DNA from: Rhodococcus aetherivorans
GTDB taxonomy: Bacteria; Actinomycetota; Actinomycetes; Mycobacteriales; Mycobacteriaceae
Length of the DNA: 64,000 bases
Direction of reading: 5' to 3'
Assembly: GCF_011058165.1 (NCBI RefSeq)
Contig: NZ_JAALEG010000012.1
Coordinates: 41,649 to 105,648 of the forward strand
Shown here piece after piece: positions 6,821 to 14,821 of the stretch. The position numbers and the translations under genes are program-made. The first letter of the stretch is position 1, and the number at the start of each line of letters is the position of its first letter. The notes beneath the pieces were generated by a model. It was not told the origin of the DNA, made no database searches, and saw only the letters and a program-made list of their open reading frames with translations.

Positions 6821-7088
6821 TGGACTCGGCCTCCCTGTCGGCCTGTGGCCGTTGCTGTTGCGCGGGCGGTGGAGGCGGTGGCTGGTCGGCCTTGGCGGCC
6901 TGGTGGTTACGTGCGAGCAACCACATCACCACCGCAGTCATGATTTCGTTCAGTCCGGTCGGGGCGACCCATTCGAATCGGAAGAACTGAGAGATGATCT
7001 GGGCGCTGACCGATGTTCCCCACAGGGCTACGACGATGCCGACGACGAGGGAGCGTGTCCGAGGCGACGGTCCGTTCGGTTGTGACAC
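6813..7088 (-). CDS. Small membrane protein, holin-like
   Basis: 91 residues: a basic N-terminus (MSQPNGPSPRTRS), two hydrophobic segments (about 13-31 and 47-60) and a Pro/Gln-rich charged tail. Size, topology and position beside the lysins fit a two-segment holin. Homologue at 50490-50765. Confidence 0.7.
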   Translation of the reverse strand: MSQPNGPSPRTRSLVVGIVVALWGTSVSAQIISQFFRFEWVAPTGLNEIMTAVVMWLLARNHQAAKADQPPPPPPAQQQRPQADREAESSD

Positions 7089-7130
7089 GTGGGGAACCTT
7101 CTTTCAGTCCCGGCCCGCAGGCTCGTGTGG

Positions 7131-7619
7131 TCATGACTGCGCCCCAGGAGCCCCGGGTGGGGCGGCAGGGGTGGCGTACCGGGGCGCGATCTTCAGCCGT
7201 GCCACATACGAGATCGCGGTCTGGATGATGGTCTTGAGCACGAGCACGCCCAGGGTGGCCCAGGCAGCGCCGTCGAGGAAGTCGAAGTCTCCCAGCGCGA
7301 GGGCGAGGACCGACAGCAGCGCGAACCCGATGTCGATGGCCAGGCCCTGGACGAAGGTGCGCCATGATCGGCTGCGGGCGTCGACGATGGTGAGCTCCTC
7401 GCCGCGGCTGGTGACTGCGGTGACGTTGGGGACCGGTTCGGGCATCCCCCGCCCGGTCAGCACGCCGGTGCCGACCTGGCGGGCGTAGGCGCCGGCGCGG
7501 TCTCGAAGTGCTTGCTCGTTCTGCACCCACGCCTTCTGGGCCGCGTCGGCGGCTTCGCGGCGGACGAGGTCCCAGAACGGGACGGCGTTGTCGGCGTCGG
7601 GGTTGTGGTCTCCGGGCAC
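7131..7619 (-). CDS. Holin-like membrane protein
   Basis: 162 residues. A soluble charged N-terminus (about 85 residues) precedes two transmembrane segments: FVQGLAIDIGFALLSVLALA (about 88-107) and the WATLGVLVLKTIIQTAIS region (about 117-135), with an Asp-Phe turn (DFDFLDG) between. Similar proteins lie beside endolysins in many actinophages. Homologue at 50808-51296. Confidence 0.7.
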   Translation of the reverse strand: MPGDHNPDADNAVPFWDLVRREAADAAQKAWVQNEQALRDRAGAYARQVGTGVLTGRGMPEPVPNVTAVTSRGEELTIVDARSRSWRTFVQGLAIDIGFALLSVLALALGDFDFLDGAAWATLGVLVLKTIIQTAISYVARLKIAPRYATPAAPPGAPGAQS

Positions 7620-7628
7620 GGTTGCCTC

Positions 7629-8735
7629 CTACGGGTGTCCGACGAACTCGGCGAGAATGGCGTCCCACTCGGAGACCGGCTGCGCGTCCGGCGGGGCCGG
7701 GTCGGTGAGGATCGGGCCGGTGGGGTTCGGGGTGGCGACGCGGTACTGCATCGCGCGGTACGGGTCGCCGTCGGCGGCCCACTGGGACACGATCATCACG
7801 AACGTGCCCTTGGTGCCGTCCGGCTTCTGGAAGCGGCTGTCCGGGTGGACGTAGCAGCCGTACAGGCGGTCGACGACGTCGAAGCCGAGCGGGAAGCCGG
7901 AGCCGCGCACCGGGCGGGTGATCGGCGCGGTGCGCCAGTTGATGTTCTCGATCGGGCCGTGGCCGACGCGGATGAAGCTGCTGTACGCTCCGTCGTCGAA
8001 TCCGCTCCACACCCAGTGCCCCTGGATCCAGCGCAGCCCGAGCTCGCCGAGGCGGGCACCGGAGGCGAGCAGGTCGCCGGGTTCGTGGTCGGCGGGGTTG
8101 GTCTTCCACACCCACGCGTTGTTGATCCAGCAGCGGCCCTCCCACTTCGTTGGGTCGAGGATGTCCTCCTCGCGGACGCGCCAGAGCAGAGCGTTCTTGT
8201 TGCGGGCGAGGCCGCCGGTGGAGATGGCGTAGACCCAGCCGTCGCGGCCGCGGTCCCAGGTCATCATCACGCGCTGGCCGCGGTAGGCCGTGGTGGACCA
8301 CTTCGTGGTGGAGTTGGTGCCGTTGACCCAGGTTTCGCCGAGGTCGTCGGAGTACCAGATCTCGCACCACAGCTCGTTGACCAGGCCCTGCGTGATCATG
8401 ACCCACAGGTAGATGCGGTTGCCGATGGTGATGGCGTCGCACGGCAGCACGGTGGAGAAGGTGCCGTTGTTGTGCTGGTAGGGCCACAGCTGGGCGCCGC
8501 CCTTGCACGCCCCGTCGAATGCGATGGGCTGGGCCATGTCCCGGGTCGGGGACTTCAGGATTACCGGGGAGCGCCAGTTCGTCAGTCCGGTGATGGGCGG
8601 TCCCCACGGCTGGGTGCCGCCGAACGTATCGCCGAGGACGAACCCGACCTTGCCGTTCGGCATCACGAACGGGATACCGAGGTCGGTGCCGCCGACGTCC
8701 CCGATCGTCGGGGTGAGGTCCTTGACCTTGGCCAT
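7629..8735 (-). CDS. DUF4185 protein, probable arabinan-degrading enzyme
   Basis: 368 residues, almost wholly a DUF4185 domain (VGFVLGDTFGG near the N-terminus, many Trp and Asp residues, five-bladed-propeller-like repeats). DUF4185 proteins of mycobacteria have been shown to be endo-D-arabinanases (GH183), cutting the arabinogalactan of the mycolic cell wall. It lies between the M23 lysin and the holin-like genes, so it probably helps lysis or adsorption by opening the arabinan layer. Its C-terminus (EWDAILAEFVGHP) matches the C-terminus of the amidase at 9556-10188. Start is ATG 8735. Homologue at 51310-52419. Confidence 0.85.
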   Translation of the reverse strand: MAKVKDLTPTIGDVGGTDLGIPFVMPNGKVGFVLGDTFGGTQPWGPPITGLTNWRSPVILKSPTRDMAQPIAFDGACKGGAQLWPYQHNNGTFSTVLPCDAITIGNRIYLWVMITQGLVNELWCEIWYSDDLGETWVNGTNSTTKWSTTAYRGQRVMMTWDRGRDGWVYAISTGGLARNKNALLWRVREEDILDPTKWEGRCWINNAWVWKTNPADHEPGDLLASGARLGELGLRWIQGHWVWSGFDDGAYSSFIRVGHGPIENINWRTAPITRPVRGSGFPLGFDVVDRLYGCYVHPDSRFQKPDGTKGTFVMIVSQWAADGDPYRAMQYRVATPNPTGPILTDPAPPDAQPVSEWDAILAEFVGHP

Positions 8736-8737
8736 GG

Positions 8738-9556
8738 TCAGCTGCCGAGGATCTGGTTGACGTCGAGCTGCAGGTGCGTCGCGATGGCGCGCAGCAGCAG
8801 GTTGTTCTCCCGGGCGAGCGCCGCGGTGCGCAGCACGTGCCCGCGCATGGTCGTCGGGCCGGTGCCGCCGTCCTTGGTCTTGTCGGCGACCTCGCCGTAG
8901 GTCATCTCGGCGGCGACCGAGCGCAGCCAGTACCGCATCTTCGGGTCGGAGAACTGGTTCGGCATGTTCTCGTACAGCGTCAACGCGTCCGCCGTGTTGA
9001 CGAGCTCGTTCTGGACGTCTGCTGCTGTAGCCACGGTGGCTCCCTTCGTTGCCGACGGCACCGACGCCGCCGGGGTCTTGGTGGTGCCCGGCGCCGGGGC
9101 GGCGCCGGGGTCGACGGCGCCGGCTCGGTTCAGCCAGGCCGCGGGGTCCATGTGCTCGCCGCCGATGAAGCCGGGCGAGCCCCACACCTCGAAATGCAGG
9201 TGCGGTCCGGTGGATTGGCCGGCGGATCCGACGTAGCCGATCAGGTCGCCGGCCTTCACCTGGTCGCCGCGGCGGACGAGGATGTCGCCGTGCTCCATAT
9301 GCCCGAAGATGAAGTCCTTGCCGACGGTGCGCTGGGCATCGATCCAGAGCCAATTTCCGTAGCCCTGCACGGTATTCGGGGCGCGGTCCTTGCCTTCGAC
9401 GACGGTGCCGTCGGTGGGCGCGTAGATCGGGGTCTTGCGCGGAACGCTGTAGTCGTTGCCGCGGTGGAACTCTCGCTGTCCGGTGACCGGGTTGATCCGC
9501 TCCCCGTAGCCGGTGCCGCGGGTGGTCTTGATCGGGTGGACGACTCGTGCGGGCAT
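8738..9556 (-). CDS. M23 family peptidase, endolysin-type
   Basis: 272 residues. An N-terminal M23 (LytM) metallopeptidase shows FHRGNDY (zinc His and Asp), then GPHLHFEV (HxH). It cleaves peptide cross-bridges of peptidoglycan. A Pro/Ala linker (about 150-175) leads to a C-terminal helical region (ATAADVQNELVNTADALTLYE onward, about 80 residues) that is shared with the prophage B protein although the catalytic domains differ. The start ATG overlaps the amidase stop by 4 nt. Confidence 0.85.
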   Translation of the reverse strand: MPARVVHPIKTTRGTGYGERINPVTGQREFHRGNDYSVPRKTPIYAPTDGTVVEGKDRAPNTVQGYGNWLWIDAQRTVGKDFIFGHMEHGDILVRRGDQVKAGDLIGYVGSAGQSTGPHLHFEVWGSPGFIGGEHMDPAAWLNRAGAVDPGAAPAPGTTKTPAASVPSATKGATVATAADVQNELVNTADALTLYENMPNQFSDPKMRYWLRSVAAEMTYGEVADKTKDGGTGPTTMRGHVLRTAALARENNLLLRAIATHLQLDVNQILGS

Positions 9557-10188
9557 CACATTCCCCTTCCGACGAATTCGGCCAGGACCGTGTCCCAGTC
9601 CTCGCCGGTGACCGCGGCGCCGACGGCGCCGCCCTGGGACAGGTGCACGACGCGGTCGAGGAAGATCGGCCACGGGAACTCGGGTCCGGGGTCGGTGTGC
9701 CCGCCGCCCCACATGCCGAGGTCACCGTGCCCGCACACCCCCCGCGAGCGGGGCGGGGTGCCGTCGGTGACGCGGCGGATCGGCAGCTCGTTGATCTCGG
9801 CGCGCCACGCCACCCACAGGGCGCCGCGCCAGAGCATCAGGTCCTGGTTGCGGCCGTCGGCATCTTTGTCCGGATCGAGCCACTGCGCTGTGGTCCACTC
9901 GGCGAAGCTGCCGCCGAAGCACAGGTGCTCGGCCACGGTGTTCGCGTTCGCCGCAGCCCAGGGAGCGTCGACGTACCGCACCATCTGGATGAGCTCCCGC
10001 TCGTCGACCGCGTCGTGGTAGGACACCTGCGAGGAGGCCTGTGCGCAGTAGCCGGCGAGGGAGCGGGCGGTGCCGTTGCCCTGCTGGGTGTGGATGACGA
10101 GGTAGCGGCAGTCCGTTGCCGCGCCGGGGTATCGGTTCGGGGACCAGATCGGGGCCGCGTTGTGCGGGTCTGCGATCGCCACGGTCAC
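9556..10188 (-). CDS. N-acetylmuramoyl-L-alanine amidase
   Basis: 210 residues from GTG 10188, which has AAGGAG at 5 nt. An amidase_2/PGRP-like domain is seen: CRYLVIHTQQGNG (zinc His), a middle YHDAV segment with another histidine, and VCGHGDLGMWGGGHTDPGPEFPW at the C-terminal side (His and Asp ligands). It cleaves the bond between glycan and stem peptide. It ends DWDTVLAEFVGRGM, a tail shared with the DUF4185 protein. Homologue at 53742-54383. Confidence 0.9.
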   Translation of the reverse strand: MTVAIADPHNAAPIWSPNRYPGAATDCRYLVIHTQQGNGTARSLAGYCAQASSQVSYHDAVDERELIQMVRYVDAPWAAANANTVAEHLCFGGSFAEWTTAQWLDPDKDADGRNQDLMLWRGALWVAWRAEINELPIRRVTDGTPPRSRGVCGHGDLGMWGGGHTDPGPEFPWPIFLDRVVHLSQGGAVGAAVTGEDWDTVLAEFVGRGM

Positions 10189-10193
10189 GCTCC

Positions 10194-10580
10194 TTACTGC
10201 TGCGGGGGCTCGTTTTCCTGGCGGTATCCGATGAGCCGGGGCAGGTCTCGCCACTGTCCGTACTGGTCCATCCCGGACAGGATCGGGATTGCGTACGCGG
10301 GGGTCGCCATCACGACCTTGGAATCCGGGGTGTAGCCGAGGATCTCGACATTGAACGGGGTGTCGTCCATGACAGTGGTGCCCGAGTAACTGCCGATCTT
10401 GACGAATCGGATGTTGGGAACGCTCTGTCCGCCCGAGGAATCGCTCATGTTGACCTGGCGGAACTTGGCGACGGTGAGGTCGCTCGCGTCGGGGATGTAG
10501 CCGAAGCCCCGCCCGGCCGCCATGACGGCGTGCCACTTCCCGTCGGCAGGAACGGAAACGAGGTTGCTGTTGACGTACAT
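10194..10580 (-). CDS. Hypothetical protein, late operon, only in prophage A
   Basis: 128 residues, beta-rich composition, no cysteines or membrane segments (MYVNSNLVSVPADGKWHAVM start). It lies between a minor tail gene and the amidase. Prophage B goes directly from the minor tail gene to the amidase, so this gene is an insertion in A or a loss in B. Probably a small virion or tail-fibre-associated protein. Confidence 0.7.
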   Translation of the reverse strand: MYVNSNLVSVPADGKWHAVMAAGRGFGYIPDASDLTVAKFRQVNMSDSSGGQSVPNIRFVKIGSYSGTTVMDDTPFNVEILGYTPDSKVVMATPAYAIPILSGMDQYGQWRDLPRLIGYRQENEPPQQ

Positions 10581-10592
10581 GTGGTGTTCCTT

Positions 10593-11711
10593 TCACGCGA
10601 CGATGAAGCTGAGATCTCCGGTGATGACTTCGGGCTCGGAGTACACGCGCGCCCGGGGGTTCTGCTGCTCGATGTACGGGACGCCGCCCGTTCCGACCTG
10701 GTCGAGATTGCCGATGCCCCCGTCGTCGGCGGCGGACTTCATCGGCAGCAGGCGCGTGTCGTGGCCGGCCGAGGTGACGTACGGGACGATGAAGTTGTTG
10801 TAGTCGTTGCGGATCAGGTACTTCACGATCCAGTTCATCCAGCCGTCGCCGACGTTGGTGTACATCAGTCCTTCGCCCCACTGGTCGGTGAACACCGCCG
10901 ACGGCCGGATCCCGGACGGCAGATCGATGCGCATCCCGCCGCGGCCGAAGTTCCGGGTGCCGGTGCCGGTGCGGATCTCGAACTTCACGCGGCAGGTCTG
11001 GGTAGCGGGGTCGAGTTGGTACCAGCCGCGGCGCACCCCGCCGGCGCCGAGGTTGCACACCCCGTCGAGGAACGTCGCGAGCACCGGGTCGTACGCGGTC
11101 CACGGCAGCGCGGCCGCCGAGGTCAGCGAGAGGGTGGCGTTGCCCTGGCCGTCGTTGGCGGTGACGTTGTATTCGGTGGTTCCGGACTGCAGCACCGCAC
11201 CGAGGGGCAGGTCGACGATGCCGATCTGTTCGGTCTGCGCGGCCTGGAACGGGCCGCCGAAGCCGCCCCACACCCGCACGTCGAGGACGTCGGCTGCGGC
11301 GATCGTCGACGCCGAGGGCCGTACCCGTACGACCGCGATCGGCATCTCGTAGGTGCCGCCGGCCACGCGGGTCAGTGCCGGTGGGGTGGTCGAGCCGACG
11401 ACGCCCTGTTTGACGAACACCTGCACCGAGGAGTTGTCGCCGGCCCAGGTGAAGCGCAGCCCGACGACGTCGAGTCGGGCCGAGGCCCCGGAGTTCGCGG
11501 CGACCTGCACGATCTGCGCGGCGGATTCGACGACGAGGACGCCGCAGACCATGGCGGTGCCGGCGGCGAGCTGTACCGACCGCACTCCCGTGGAGGTCGG
11601 TTTGAATGCGGAGGCGGTGTCGACCAGTGCCTTCGCTCCGGCGAGCGCGAAGCGGGTGGCTTCCTGCACTTCGGTGACGGTGCCCTTGAACCCGGCGATG
11701 CTGGCTACCAC
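10593..11711 (-). CDS. Minor tail protein
   Basis: 372 residues, GTG start. Residues 1-210 resemble the N-terminal half of the next gene upstream (shared GFKG near the start, VGLRFTW near 105, DVRVWGGFGGP near 150), so the two are tandem paralogues. The C-terminal half is distinct and Trp/Gly rich. Position after the distal tail genes suggests baseplate or fibre. Homologue at 54384-55487. Confidence 0.75.
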   Translation of the reverse strand: MVASIAGFKGTVTEVQEATRFALAGAKALVDTASAFKPTSTGVRSVQLAAGTAMVCGVLVVESAAQIVQVAANSGASARLDVVGLRFTWAGDNSSVQVFVKQGVVGSTTPPALTRVAGGTYEMPIAVVRVRPSASTIAAADVLDVRVWGGFGGPFQAAQTEQIGIVDLPLGAVLQSGTTEYNVTANDGQGNATLSLTSAAALPWTAYDPVLATFLDGVCNLGAGGVRRGWYQLDPATQTCRVKFEIRTGTGTRNFGRGGMRIDLPSGIRPSAVFTDQWGEGLMYTNVGDGWMNWIVKYLIRNDYNNFIVPYVTSAGHDTRLLPMKSAADDGGIGNLDQVGTGGVPYIEQQNPRARVYSEPEVITGDLSFIVA

Positions 11712-11724
11712 GAGTGTGTCTCCC

Positions 11725-12726
11725 TCAGATGAGATATGAGCCGTCGACGGTGACGAGTTCCGGGCGGCCGTTCATCACCCGGATGCGCACGTCGTTCGTG
11801 TTGGCGACCACGTGTATTTGCCCGCGGTCGGATCCGCTGCGCAGCAGCATCTTTCCGTGGACCCACGGCCAGGACGGGTACATGACGGTGGCGTCGGCCC
11901 ACTGGTCTGTCAGTTGGGCGCCGACCTTGACGGGCAGGTCCATGGTGTAGGGCACGCCGTCCGGGTTGGTCCAGCCGCCGATCGTGCCGTACAGCCCGAG
12001 CCGCACCTTGAATCGGCACATCCCGTTGGCGATGCGGTAGCGGCCGTCCTTCCAGAACGTCGTCGCGGTGATCAGCTGGCCGCTGCTGTTGCGCAGGTTC
12101 GGCACGAACGCCTTCCACGCGGTGGTCTGCGGGTCGACGACGGTGTAGCCGATGGTGGCCGCGGCGGTGTTCTGCGTGACCACCTGGTACAGCGAGGTGC
12201 CGACGAGGATCTCGGCGCCGAGCGGGATGTCGACGCGGGCGAGGTTGGTGGCCTGGTTCGCCCGGTACGGTCCGCCGACGCCGCCCCATACGCGGGTGTC
12301 GTACACGTCCCCGGTCGCGATCGTGGTGACGCCGGAGCGCACGTAGATCAGGGCGAGGACCATCTCGTACACCACGCCCGGGGTGCGGGTCGGGGCCGGG
12401 GACGACGGGGACGCCGCAGCGGTGCCCTGCTTGGAGAATGTCGTCACCGACGGGGTGGTTCCCCAGGTGAAGCGCAGCCCGACGATGTCGAACCGTGGCT
12501 GGCCGGAGGTGTTGGCCGGCAGCACGACGTCCTGGGTGACGGTCTCCGAGTAGCGCACCCCGGCGGCCATCGCGGCGCCGGCGGCGAGGCGGATGGTGCG
12601 GGTGCCGGTCGACGACGGTGCGAGGTCCGACGGGCCGGCGACCACCGGCGGGGCGAGCATCGTGAACCGGCGGGCCTCGCCCGCTTCGTCCACGATCCCC
12701 TTGAACCCGGTCAGTGTCTGGGCCAC
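11725..12726 (-). CDS. Minor tail protein, paralogue of the following gene
   Basis: 333 residues from GTG 12726 with AGGAGGT at 6 nt. The N-terminal domain has GFKG, VGLRFTWG and DTRVWGGVGGP, matching the 10593-11711 protein; the C-terminal third differs. Probably a structural protein of the tail tip. Homologue at 55502-56503. Confidence 0.75.
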   Translation of the reverse strand: MAQTLTGFKGIVDEAGEARRFTMLAPPVVAGPSDLAPSSTGTRTIRLAAGAAMAAGVRYSETVTQDVVLPANTSGQPRFDIVGLRFTWGTTPSVTTFSKQGTAAASPSSPAPTRTPGVVYEMVLALIYVRSGVTTIATGDVYDTRVWGGVGGPYRANQATNLARVDIPLGAEILVGTSLYQVVTQNTAAATIGYTVVDPQTTAWKAFVPNLRNSSGQLITATTFWKDGRYRIANGMCRFKVRLGLYGTIGGWTNPDGVPYTMDLPVKVGAQLTDQWADATVMYPSWPWVHGKMLLRSGSDRGQIHVVANTNDVRIRVMNGRPELVTVDGSYLI

Positions 12727-12731
12727 AACGG

Positions 12732-13904
12732 TTACCTCCTGGCGTTCTGGTTGCGGATCTCGGCGGCCAGGCGGGCGATGGCGTCGACGACCGCGGTGGG
12801 CCGGCCCGGGGCGGCGACGCCGCACTTCGGGGTGTAGGTCACCGGCGATCCGGCCTCGTCGCGCATCTCCACCTCGGTGATCTGTGCGCGGAACAGCTGC
12901 CCGGCGATGCGGGCGTAGGAGAAGTCGCCGAGCACCCAGTCCTGCCCCATCCACCACGGGTTGCCGTCGACGACGGTGAAGTTCACCGACAGTCCGCCGG
13001 CGGCCGCGGCGAGCTCGGCGCGTCCAGCCTCGAGCGGATCGACGTTCTCGTCGTTGGCTTCGACGAAGATCTCCGGCAGCCCGAAGTTCGCCGAGTCCGC
13101 GCGGGCGTCGGTGTCGATCACCTCGTAGAACGGGCGGGCGGTTCCTTCGCCTTTGCCGCCGATGTACGCGCGGTACGCCTTGCGTTCGGTGGAGGCCACC
13201 GAGAACTGCTCGAGGTGCTCCTGCTGCCACAGCAGCCGGCCGGTGTCACGGCTGGCGACGACGTCGATCATCACCGTGCCGGGCTCCGGGGCGACGTGCA
13301 CCGCGGCGGGCAGCGGGTCGCCGGTGCGGTAGGTGCGGGCGGTGATCGTGTACCCGTACTTGCGCAGCACGTCGTCGGTAAGCGACTTGACGGTGACCAT
13401 CCGCGCGGACAGTTTGATGATCGGGGACTGGTCCTCCACCGTGGACGGCACCACCATCACCGGGACCTGCAGGCGCCCGGCGGCGTCGGCGATGTAGCCC
13501 TTGATCACCGACTCGAGCGGTCCCTCGCGGACATCGGACTCGCGGTCCTGCAGGCTGGGCCCGACGTCGGCGTTGGCGACCGCGAGCATCGAGTCGAGCC
13601 AGATCCGGTCGTTGACGAGGGTGAGCTCGAGGACCGGGCCGTCCCCGTCGTCGACGTACTCGCCGGAGATCCGTCCCGTCCACGGCTCCGGCGCCGGGGT
13701 GTAGACGGAGATGAACAGCGGCTCCTCATGCACCTTCAGGGCCGCGGTGAGCAGCTCGGGGTCCGGGGTGCCGGGGATGGCGATGGTGCCCGAGCCGATG
13801 TCCTCCCACTTCCAGCTCACCGTCGCCGACTCGTGCTCGGTGATGGACGTGAGCAGCTCGCGGTGCCGGTTGTAGACCAGGTACCGCGCGTCCCGGCCGG
13901 CCAT
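12732..13904 (-). CDS. Tail protein, siphovirus ReqiPepy6 Gp37-like
   Basis: 390 residues, start ATG overlapping the distal tail gene stop by 4 nt. It has the features of the Gp37-like family of actinophage tail proteins: RYLVYNRHRELLTSI at the N-terminus, EDIGSGTIAIPG, then beta-rich segments (YGYTITARTYRTGDPLP) and IFVEANDENVDPLEAGR. It is likely the tail hub/baseplate component that joins tube and receptor-binding proteins. Homologue at 56508-57686. Confidence 0.8.
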   Translation of the reverse strand: MAGRDARYLVYNRHRELLTSITEHESATVSWKWEDIGSGTIAIPGTPDPELLTAALKVHEEPLFISVYTPAPEPWTGRISGEYVDDGDGPVLELTLVNDRIWLDSMLAVANADVGPSLQDRESDVREGPLESVIKGYIADAAGRLQVPVMVVPSTVEDQSPIIKLSARMVTVKSLTDDVLRKYGYTITARTYRTGDPLPAAVHVAPEPGTVMIDVVASRDTGRLLWQQEHLEQFSVASTERKAYRAYIGGKGEGTARPFYEVIDTDARADSANFGLPEIFVEANDENVDPLEAGRAELAAAAGGLSVNFTVVDGNPWWMGQDWVLGDFSYARIAGQLFRAQITEVEMRDEAGSPVTYTPKCGVAAPGRPTAVVDAIARLAAEIRNQNARR

Positions 13905-14821
13905 CAGTAGGCCGCCAGGTAGAACGTGGGGAGTTCGAGCCGGATGTTCGCGCCCGGGCCGCCGCCGATGATCTGCGCGGTGGCCACGACGTCGTCTCCC
14001 GGTTTGACCGGCGCGAAGTCGTACAGGCCGCCGATTCGGTCCCACGCGCGGTTGCCGCCGCCGTCGACCACCTCGGAGTGCGAGGGGTCGGTGACGATCA
14101 CCAGGCGCTCACCGGCGGCGAGGCCGGAGACGTAGGTGATGTGCTCGCCGACGCCGACGACGGCCTGCCCGGGCCCGTCGATTGTCCACGTCGGCCACAC
14201 CTCCACCTGCCCGGGGTTGGTGAGGACCGCGTTGCCGATCGCGTTGCCGCCGGTGATGTAGAAGTCCGGGGCCGCGTTGGTGGGTCCGTAGTAGTTGTCC
14301 GGCGTCGCCGAGCCGGTGAACGGGAAGTCGAACACCACGTCCTTTCCGCGCCAGAACGGGGATTCGGCGGCGAGGGTGATCTCGTACTCGGCCGTGCCGC
14401 GGACGTCGGGCATCGTGTCGACGTCCCCGTCGTCGAGCTCGACGAGGCGGCCGGAGAAGCTGCGGGACTCCCCCAGCGCCTCCACCTCCAGGGTGCCCGG
14501 GTACAGCGGGGAGAACGAGTCCCGGAACGACCGGTCCAGGTACAGGAACTCGTCGCCGCGGCGGAAGTTCCCGGCCGGCCGGGACACCCAGGTGTCGCCG
14601 ACGACCACCGTCATCGTGCAGTCCCCCGCGTCCCAGTCGATTCCCTCGAACCGCACTCCGTGCCGGCGGGCGGTCTTGTGGGTGAGCTGGGTGAACTTCG
14701 GCAGCAGGATCGACTTCAGTCCTTTCGGCAGGATCGCGCCCTCGGTGCCGGACATCAGGTTCCACTCGGTGCCCAGGTGCGAGGCCCACCGCACCTGGAC
14801 GCGGCTGTGCAGGGCGCTCAT
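13904..14821 (-). CDS. Distal tail protein
   Basis: 305 residues directly downstream of the tape measure gene, with a 4-nt overlap at both ends. N-terminus LMSGTEGAILPKGLKSILLP and the following beta-sheet pattern are typical of siphophage distal tail (Dit-like) proteins; a C-terminal galectin-like half would be expected. Homologue at 57688-58608. Confidence 0.8.
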   Translation of the reverse strand: MSALHSRVQVRWASHLGTEWNLMSGTEGAILPKGLKSILLPKFTQLTHKTARRHGVRFEGIDWDAGDCTMTVVVGDTWVSRPAGNFRRGDEFLYLDRSFRDSFSPLYPGTLEVEALGESRSFSGRLVELDDGDVDTMPDVRGTAEYEITLAAESPFWRGKDVVFDFPFTGSATPDNYYGPTNAAPDFYITGGNAIGNAVLTNPGQVEVWPTWTIDGPGQAVVGVGEHITYVSGLAAGERLVIVTDPSHSEVVDGGGNRAWDRIGGLYDFAPVKPGDDVVATAQIIGGGPGANIRLELPTFYLAAY

